Assembly: GCF_018256155.1 (NCBI RefSeq)
Contig: NZ_JAERLY010000005.1
Coordinates: 119,003-183,002, forward strand
Direction: 5' to 3'
Length of the DNA stretch: 64,000 nt
From: Gluconobacter sp. Dm-62
GTDB lineage: Bacteria > Pseudomonadota > Alphaproteobacteria > Acetobacterales > Acetobacteraceae
This document shows positions 8,180-16,600 of the stretch, one piece after another. Within the stretch, counting starts at the first letter, position 1. Each line of letters begins with the position of its first letter. The translations under genes were made by a program, and so were the position numbers. The notes beneath the pieces were generated by a model, which was not told where the DNA came from, ran no database searches, and was given only the letters and a program-made list of their open reading frames with translations.

Positions 8180-9532
8180 TCAGGCCAGCAGATAGAAAAC
8201 CGTCGCGGCGACACAGACTGTCACCGGCAGCGTCAGCAGCCAGGCCATTACAATCTTCGTCAGCATCTTCTTGTTGATCCCCGATCCGGCAGCAACCATC
8301 GTTCCGGCAACGCCGGACGTAATGATATGCGTCGTCGAGACTGGCAGCCCGGTATATCCCGCCGTCATGATCAGACCCGCACCAACAACTTCGGACGCAG
8401 CACCCTGTGCCGGTGTCAGATGTGTCGTACCAATTCCTTCGCCCAGCGTCCGCACGATACGCTTGTAGCCAATCATCGTGCCGATACCCAGACAAAGAGC
8501 GCTCAGCAGACGGACCCACCCCGGTGCATATTCAACAGTCGGGCGCAGTTCGGCTGCAAGATGAGACGCAAGTTTCTTGTCCGCATCCGACGCGGCCGGG
8601 TTGGCCGCAACCGAGCGCAGACCGGACAGAACCTGATAAACATCGCCACGCAGTTCAGACGGAGCTTCAGTCGGCTCGCCCGTCTGCGAAAGACGGTTGA
8701 TCGAGGCAACAGCATCTCCCTTGAAGGAATACCGGTCATACTGCGTCACCAGCGGCAGAGCCTGCTGCGCATCCTGACGGATCTGCTCGATGCTGACGGG
8801 CGAAGCAGGGTTGAGCGCAAAGGCGGCGGGCATGATGCCGATGATCGTCAGCATGATGAGACCAATGCTCTTCTGCCCGTCATTGCTACCATGTGAGAAG
8901 CTCACGAGCGTGCAGGTCAGAACCAGAACGGCGCGTACGATCGGGTTTGGCTTCTGCTCAGGCGTCGGTGCCTTGTACATTTCCGGCATCTTCACGAGGG
9001 AGCGGATAAGGAAATAAAGCAGGAGTGCACCGACAAAGCCCAGCAGTGGCGAGACCGCCAGAGCACGAAGCACTTTCCAGATCTGGCTCCAGTCTACGCT
9101 GTGGCCGAGTTCGCGGGCGTGAACGAAGGAGTCACCGATCGCAATGCCGACCAGCGATCCGATAACGCAGTGCGAGGACGAATTCGGAATCCCGAACCAC
9201 CACGTCATCAGGTTCCAGGCCAAAGCAGTTCCGAAAAGCGCGACCAGCATCGGGACGGCCGGGTTGCCGCTTGGGGGTGAAAGCACGTCCGGCGGCAGAA
9301 GCTCCACAAGCGCGTAAGCGACAGAAATGCCGCCCAGGATCACGCCCAGAAGATTCATCAGCCCCGACCAGACAACGGCAACGGTCGGCTTGAGCGAATT
9401 GGTATAGATAACTGTTGCAACAGCATTGGCCGTATCATGAAAGCCATTGGCAAATTCAAAGACACAGACAAGAACAAAGCAGAGGCATAGCGCGATAAGC
9501 GAAGCCGCTGACGAGGGGTCAAAATGAAGCAT
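8180..9532 (-). CDS. pit: Low-affinity inorganic phosphate transporter, Pit family
   Basis: This 450-aa inner-membrane protein has the two inverted Pit signature repeats: FANGFHDTANAVATVIYT near residues 27-44 and, in the second half, VGAGLIMTAGYTGLPVSTTH. The internal motif VSFSHGSNDGQKSIG is the matching phosphate/metal site. About ten transmembrane helices are apparent, with a polar central loop (about residues 250-335). It should carry metal-phosphate with protons. GGAA sits 4-5 nt before the start ATG. The 160-bp AT-rich upstream gap holds a direct repeat that may be an operator. No phoU-like gene is adjacent. Confidence 0.93.
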   Translation of the reverse strand: MLHFDPSSAASLIALCLCFVLVCVFEFANGFHDTANAVATVIYTNSLKPTVAVVWSGLMNLLGVILGGISVAYALVELLPPDVLSPPSGNPAVPMLVALFGTALAWNLMTWWFGIPNSSSHCVIGSLVGIAIGDSFVHARELGHSVDWSQIWKVLRALAVSPLLGFVGALLLYFLIRSLVKMPEMYKAPTPEQKPNPIVRAVLVLTCTLVSFSHGSNDGQKSIGLIMLTIIGIMPAAFALNPASPVSIEQIRQDAQQALPLVTQYDRYSFKGDAVASINRLSQTGEPTEAPSELRGDVYQVLSGLRSVAANPAASDADKKLASHLAAELRPTVEYAPGWVRLLSALCLGIGTMIGYKRIVRTLGEGIGTTHLTPAQGAASEVVGAGLIMTAGYTGLPVSTTHIITSGVAGTMVAAGSGINKKMLTKIVMAWLLTLPVTVCVAATVFYLLA

Positions 9533-9586
9533 AAGGTTCCGGATTCCGTTATTTCGAACCCTGCCTTAATCTATTTTAGAAATTTT

Positions 9587-9631
9587 TAGTTATGACGTTT
9601 CTGGTTTTCATAAAATATTCATAGTTACGAC
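9587..9631 (-). promoter_or_regulatory. Candidate operator repeat upstream of pit
   Basis: TAGTTATGAC (9587-9596) and TAGTTACGAC (9622-9631) are near-identical 10-mers with starts 35 bp apart, in an AT-rich gap (about 9560-9660) upstream of the phosphate transporter. Read on the pit strand they are GTCATAACTA and GTCGTAACTA, loosely like PhoB half-sites, but the 11-bp spacing of a classical Pho box is not kept. Confidence 0.3.
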
Positions 9632-9698
9632 TTTAGACATAAAAATATAGAAATATGCTCGATCTCATTCCTGTACCAAGCAGATTCACACTGCACTG

Positions 9699-10565
9699 CT
9701 ACTGAACGAGTGCTTTCACCAGCGCCTTGAGCGCCTTCTGTGCAGCCTTTGATCCCCATTCACGCAGGAGCTCCCGAGCCTGCGGCTGCTTCGAAAGGCC
9801 CTCCGGCGTTTCCCTGATGGGTGGCATGGCGCTGACATGATCTTTCAGGGAGGCGGGCAAAGCGGGAAACGGATCAATGTTCACCAATTGGATCAGAAGA
9901 GCCACACTGGTAATCTTGCAAGTAGGATGGCGCGTATTCAGACAGACATACGCGCCAGTACCGTTCGCCGCCGGATCATAAATTGCTTTCCAGGTTACGG
10001 CTGGAACCGGGATACGCCCTTTGCCGATTGTCTGAGCCCGATCCGGATCATAGCCCGGGCCGGTCACGATAAAGATTTCTCCCTCCTGCCGGGCCCATCC
10101 TCTGACGGCGCTTTCCACTCCTTCCCAGGGTCCACGGTTCAGCTCTGCTGTCTGCGGTACGATATTGGAGAGAAGAAAAGACTGCTGCTGGGCCTCAATT
10201 CCAGGTTCGTCCCCGCTTGGCGTCATGTGCCCACGATCGTAACCCGAGGCCCTATAATCCTCCAAAGATGCTCTCATGCTGTAAGGAAGGCGTGTGTCGA
10301 GGAAAAAACTGCCCTGACGCCGCGTACGATCCGCAATTTCCAGATTTTCTTCTGTCAGATCCTCGGCTGACCATAACGGCCCCTTACTGGCCTCTGAGAC
10401 AAGAACAGCATACGCGGAATTACAGAGCTGGACGGTGCCGATCCGCGCCGTCTCCCCCAGAACAGCGGGAGGCTGCCCTTCCGCAAACATGGCCGGACAG
10501 GTGTCTGCCCGTGCCACATGTAAAAACAGCAAAAACAGAACCGGAAGATAAAGAATATATTTCAA
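9699..10565 (-). CDS. Secreted DNA/RNA non-specific endonuclease (NUC1 / S1-like beta-beta-alpha-Me)
   Basis: This 288-aa protein has a Sec signal peptide (YILYLPVLFLLFLHVARA, cleavage before DTCP) and the NUC endonuclease catalytic motif DRGHMTPSGD (about residues 110-119; His is the general base). The Mg-binding Asn lies downstream in SNIVPQTAELNRGPWE. A nuclease-fold beta region (IFIVTGPGY) follows. It is expected to be periplasmic or secreted, degrading DNA and RNA for nutrition or defence against incoming DNA. The C-terminal ~25 residues are Ala/Lys-rich and helical. It lies 100 nt downstream of the glucan synthase gene on the same strand and could be read from it. Confidence 0.92.
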   Translation of the reverse strand: MKYILYLPVLFLLFLHVARADTCPAMFAEGQPPAVLGETARIGTVQLCNSAYAVLVSEASKGPLWSAEDLTEENLEIADRTRRQGSFFLDTRLPYSMRASLEDYRASGYDRGHMTPSGDEPGIEAQQQSFLLSNIVPQTAELNRGPWEGVESAVRGWARQEGEIFIVTGPGYDPDRAQTIGKGRIPVPAVTWKAIYDPAANGTGAYVCLNTRHPTCKITSVALLIQLVNIDPFPALPASLKDHVSAMPPIRETPEGLSKQPQARELLREWGSKAAQKALKALVKALVQ

Positions 10566-10665
10566 CAGCGTCTCACACGCCCGGTCTCGTGAGGTCTGGT
10601 CCGGGTCGGGGCGGTGTTAATACAGCCTCCAGCCCTGCACAACCAATTGATTTTTCATTTCCTTT

Positions 10666-13600
10666 TCATGAGGCACGCATGACTGCCCTGATCAGATGTG
10701 CTCCTCCATCATCCTTCAGAAGAACTGGAGCACCGTCCCCCAGACGCCTTCCATTCTCCAGAACTTCAACCACGCCATGGCTGATATGATCCGGATTGGT
10801 CACCTCGATCCTGTACTGGGCCGTCTTCCAACGCAATGTCACGTCAAATCCTGACCATTCCGGTGGAATGCAGGGCGAGAGAAGCAATCTGTCTTCCTCA
10901 ATCCTTACACCCAGCAGGATTTCCGTTCCGACACGCTGCATCCAGCCAGCCGAGCCCGTATACCAGGACCACCCCCCGCGCCCGACATGCGGAGCCGCGG
11001 AATAGACATCAGCAGCCACGACATAGGGCTCCAGCCTGTAGCGATCCGCAGCGGCCATATCACGGGCGTGATGCACCGGACTGATTGTCGAGAACATGGC
11101 ATGAGCTCCCGCGCCGTCCCCGAGCATTGCCGTTGCCATGACCGTCCAGAGCGCTGCATGCGTATATTGGCCGCCATTTTCCCGCACACCCGGCGGATAT
11201 CCACGGATGTAGCCGGGATCGGGCTCGGACGTATCGAATGGCGGGGTGAGCACCATGATGATTTCATCATCCAGCCTCACAAGCTGTTCCCGCACAGCCT
11301 GCATGGCCAGACGTGCCCGCTCGGGGTCCCCGACACCGGAAATCACAGCCCAGGACTGCGCAATGGCATCGATCCGCCCTTCCCTGTTCAGATGGCTGCC
11401 AAGCGGCGACCCGTCGTCGAAATATGCCCGGCGATACCATTCCCCGTCCCAGGCGTTTTCCAAACCGCTCTTCAGCTCTGCAAGGGCCCTTTGCCAGACA
11501 TCTGCATGAGCCTGATCGTTCCTTGCCTCAGCAAGAGGAATGAACGCTTTCAGCGCCGAAGACAGGAACCATCCAAGCCAGATGCTTTCGCCACGCCCCG
11601 CTTCACCGACACGGTTCATCCCGTCATTCCAGTCTCCGGTGCCCATAAGCGGCAGACCATGTGCGCCCCATCTCAGACTGTGATCCAGCGCCAGGGCACA
11701 ATGATCGTAAAGTGAGGCCGTCCGTTCTGTTATCTCCGGCTGGAGGAAGCGCTCATGCTCGTCGGGTGCAAGAACCGGAGCATCCAGAAACGCAAGTGGC
11801 TCGTCGAGAACAGCCCTGTCGCCACTCACCCGCACATAATGCGCCACCGTAAAGGCCAGCCACGCACAGTCATCGGAAATCCGTGTCCGCACACCATTAC
11901 CCTTCTGGGGCAACCACCAGTGCTGCACGTCTCCCTCAACAAACTGTCGGGAGGCCGCGCGTAGCAGATGCTCGCGGACCAGAGCCGGCGCAGAGGTCAC
12001 GAGTGACATCCCGTCCTGAAGCTGGTCCCGGAACCCATAGGCACCACTCGCCTGATAGAAACCGGCCCGGGACCAGATACGGCTCGACAGGGACTGATAC
12101 AACAGCCAGCCATTGAGCATGACGTCCATCGCCCGATCCGGCGTATAGACCTGAATGGCGTCGGTCACGGACCGCCAGCCCTGCTTCACGTCCTCAAGCA
12201 CGGCATCCAAATCACAGTCCCGATAATGCGTTACCAGGTCACGGGCCTGCTCGGCATTCCGTCCCTGTCCCAGCAGGAAAACGATCTCGGTTTCTTCGCC
12301 GGACGCCAATCTGACGACAGTCTGCAAAGCAGCGCAGGGATCCACACCTGCGCCTACGAGCCCCGGCAGATCGGTTCCCTGCACAATTGCCTGAGGCGCG
12401 GCCAGGCTTCCGTTGCGCCCCAGAAACGCCGTCCGATCATCCGTTCTGGACATCTGGCGCGCACCGCAGTCCGCGAATGCCACGCACTCGCCAAACGTGT
12501 CACCCCAGACGTTCCGCGCAAACACGGCTCCTGTTTCTGTATCAGTCTCGGAGAAAACGAAGGGTGCCGCAGACATCCGGGAGCGACCGAGCACCCATTC
12601 CGCATAGGCCGTCACACGCAGTGTCCGCGCGTGCGAAGACTGGTTTACCAGACGAAGCCGCGAGATCCTGACTGGATCTTCCTTTGGAACATACTGCGTA
12701 AGTGTACTGGCGATCCCACTGGCCACCCTCTCGAAGCGACTGTATCCCCGCCCGTGATACGCAACATGGACGGCGGAATCGTCGGGACACACAGCCGCAA
12801 CCGGTGACCAGAACACCCGGCTTTCCTCATCGCACAGATAGAAGGCTTCTCCAGTCGGGTTGCTGACCGGATCGTTGCTCCAGGGCGTCAGCTGGTTTTC
12901 GCGGCTGTTGCCCGACCATGTGTAGCCGCTTCCTTCTGCAGACACTTGGAAACCGAAATGAGGATTGGAAATCACATTGACCCACGGTGCAGGCGTCGTA
13001 CGCCTACCACGCAGAATCACGGCATATTCCTTGCCTTCGGCCGTGAACCCTCCATATCCGTTTGCAAGTTCGAGCTCAGGCAGCGAGGGAGCCTCACCAG
13101 ACGCCCTGTAGGGCCGGCAGATGGATATTGTACTGGAACCTGCTTTTTGGTGACGGGCCGTTTCCGCCTGCGTGAGCTGGTACTGCAGACTGCCGCCTTT
13201 TCCTGAAAGCACCACACGTGCCGCCGAGAACAGAAGTTCTTTCACAACCCCCGACATGAGGCCACCTCTGAGCAAATGAACTCCACCTGCCCCACCCCCC
13301 ATTGAGGAGGAGCGCACAAGTGTTTCAAGCGCCTGCTGAAGGTCCTGCGCATAAGAGGTCTGGTGTTCATTCAGGATCACCACGTCAACGGCCAGCGCCT
13401 TGATGCGGAAATATTCATGGGCCCTGAGCACCGTGCGCACCAGTTCGAAGTCCTCGCTCTCACTTACGACAAGCAACAGGATCGGCAGGTCGCCTGAAAG
13501 GCCCTGCCCCCACAGATCGGTCTGCCGTCCCGCACCGCGCCTGATGCGCTCCGGAGAGGCCCGCAGCATCGGCCCTGCATAGAGCAGGGATGCCGCCAGC

Positions 13601-16600
13601 TGCTGGAACAGGTCAGCCTGTGTGGGCCGGATATCGAGATGCCGCAGTTGAACCTGCGCATGTGTCCAGGCCAGCGTCAGCGCACGATCCAGATCCGCCG
13701 GATCCTGATGGCGCTCGATGCTCTCCATGAGCCCTGCCCTGGTGGAGGAGACGATCGTCCAGAACGACAGTTTGCGTGTCGCGCGGGAGGGGATGTTCAG
13801 CTTGCATCGCGCAGCAAAGACCGGATCAAGCACGGTGCCCGTACTACCGGAAAGTTCCGTGCGACCCACCAATGCGACGGGTGTGCGGAGATCCCGTCCC
13901 CGTCCCACAAACCGAGCCCGGTCAGTTTCGATGGAAAGCGATCCACCTCCTACAATCAGGCAGGCCGCCCAGATTTCCTGTTCACCCGGACTGCGACGGC
14001 GCCGCGTGGCGATGATAGCCCGGCGTGAGGCCAGATACTCGGTCTGGACAAACATTTTGGCAAAAGCAGGATGGGCCAGATCCGCGTCAGGCGGACAGAG
14101 AGCCAGCTCGATATAGGATGTAACTTCAATCTCGACTGGCGCCAGACCTGAATTGCTGACCGACACACGGCGCAGTTCGGCGTCGTCTTCTGCAGATACC
14201 AGAATATCCATTGCAGTCGTCAGTTCGCCGTCCTGCCGCAGATACGTGGCACGGTCTTCCCTGAACTCGACACTGGCGTGATCGGCATCCACCCCACAGG
14301 GCTGAAATCCTGCTGACCAGACGCGTCCGCGTCCTGTATCGCGGAGGTAGACATAAGACCCCCAGTTATCGAGCGTCCCGTCCTCCCGCCAACGCGTCAC
14401 CGCCTGACCGTTCCAGCGACTATAGCCCGAACCTGCACCTGTCAGCATGACACTGTATCGGCCATTGGAAAGCAGATGCGTGACGGGAGCTGCATGCGCA
14501 TCCAGCACGATGTGCCGGCCACCCGGCGCTTGGCCCGTGGAAGCCGGCGGGGGAAGAAGTTTTTCCTCTTTCAGCGGCCTCGTAATGGCGCCTCCTGTTG
14601 GTGCCCGTTCCTGAAGCAGAAGCTCGGCCGCCCCCATCATGGGTTCTGCATGGAAGCGCCTGCGCATGATGCCTTCAAGCACCGTATCCGCGAATGCGAG
14701 GATGGACATGCCCTGATGATGCGCCATGTAGGACTGGACGATCGCAAATTTTTCACCTGGACGCAGGCGTTCTTTCGTATAGTCCAGCGCTTCATAGAAC
14801 CCGAAAACACCCTGTGTGCCGAGCCCTTCCAGACGGGCGAAATTCGCCACGGCCTTGCGTGCATCGACCATTGCAGCCAGAGCGGTCGCATACGGCGCAA
14901 TCACGAGGTTCTGCGCGAGCCCCCGCTTCATCCCGAGACCCGGGACACCGAAATTCGAATACTGGTAATTATAGTCCAGATCACGGGCATTATAGGCAGA
15001 TTCCGAGATACCCCACGGCGTTTCACGCGCCTGCCCATACTCGATCTGGCGTCGGACAATCTGGCGGCTCGTTCCTTCAAGAAGGCTGTCAAACGGGGCA
15101 GCCATGATCAGGGACGGCATAAGGTATTCGAACATGGACCCCGACCAGGAGACCAATGCCTCTCCACGCGCCACGGCAGCGACAGGACGCCCCAGCCGGA
15201 ACCAGTCCCTGGCGGGAATATCGCCCTTCGCTACCGCAAAAAAGGCCGCAAGCCGTGCTTCCGAGGCCAACAGATCATAGCAGTTATCGTCGAGCACCCC
15301 GTCATTGACGACAAACCCGATGGACAGCAGAGCGCGTTCCCGATTGCGCAGGAAACCGAATTCCATCTCCAGCGCCATGCTTCGCGCCTGCGCTGCCAGT
15401 TCCTGCAACAGTGTGGCTGTCCGTATTCCGGCGCCATCATCCTTATGATCGCTGCGGATGGTATGCTGGGCGGCATGAAGCCAGAAAAGGACGTTCTCTG
15501 CCCCTGTTGCGGGGACAGCCTCCTTTTCAGCGGACCGGCGTTCTGCCATCGCGACCAGATGCCGCACTGTCTCCTCGGCATGAGTAACGAGAACATTCAG
15601 CCGCTGCTCCACAAAGGTCTGGCCTGCAGCATTCTCTCTCATGTCATGAAGGAGTGCGCGGATATCCTGCATGATGTCCTCCGCATGGAAGACATCACTT
15701 CCGGAGGTCAGCTCGTTTTGCGCCAGATTCAAGGCGTCCTGAACACCCAGCTTCCATCCGTCACTGGACCGCCCCTTGCGCTCCCATTCCACGAAAGTGC
15801 GACCCAGCGTGACAAGATGCCCCGCCAGATTGCCGCTATCCACGGTCGAGACATATACCGGCATCAGCACGGACAGGTCTTCCGTGCTGTACCAGTTATA
15901 GAAATGACCTCTGTACCGTGGCAGCCGCGCCATCGTCCCGAGCGTTTCCCTGACCCGGTCCACTGCTTCCGCCATGCCGATCCAGCCAAAATCATGCGCA
16001 GCGACAACGGACAGAAGGTAAAGCCCCATATTTGTGGGTGAGGTTCTGCGCGCCAGCAGGCCTCGCGGTTCCTCCTGAAAATTGTCTGGAGGAAGGAAAT
16101 GATCGGAGGCAGTGACAAACGTCTCGAAATACCGCCATGTCCGGCGGGCCTGCATCCGCAGGAACATCCTTTCTTCAGCAGTTGCCTCAAGCCGGCGAGC
16201 TGAAACACTGTACTGGCTCGCCTTCCAGGCCAGAACCGGAGACAGTACCCAGAGAGCGGCAAAGGGCAGGATTACGAGCCATACAAGATGCGCCATCAGC
16301 GGCATCAAGCCGAACGCCAGTACAGCCAGAAGGATCGCGCCTCCCATCTGACGCACATATCCCATCACGCTCTCACGCGGTGCCTCGGCCGCCTGCGCCG
16401 CCGTCACCCATTGCAGCAAATGCCGCCGCGTTACGAAGACCCTTGCGAGCGTACGGACAATCGCATCTCCCATCAGGCAGGCCTGATCGGCAAGGAAGAC
16501 AAGGCAGAGCGCAGTGGTCAGAACCGTCCGTTTCAGGTCAGTCCCAAGCAGGGCAAGATAGCTGTCGAGCGTCTCACCCTGACGAAACCGGAACATGTCG

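Noticed and set aside
14476..16041. 521-codon plus-strand open frame inside ndvB
   Set aside because: Runs antisense through a gene with strong domain evidence; its translation is rich in His/Arg/Pro/Cys and matches no fold I recognise. High-GC third positions explain it.
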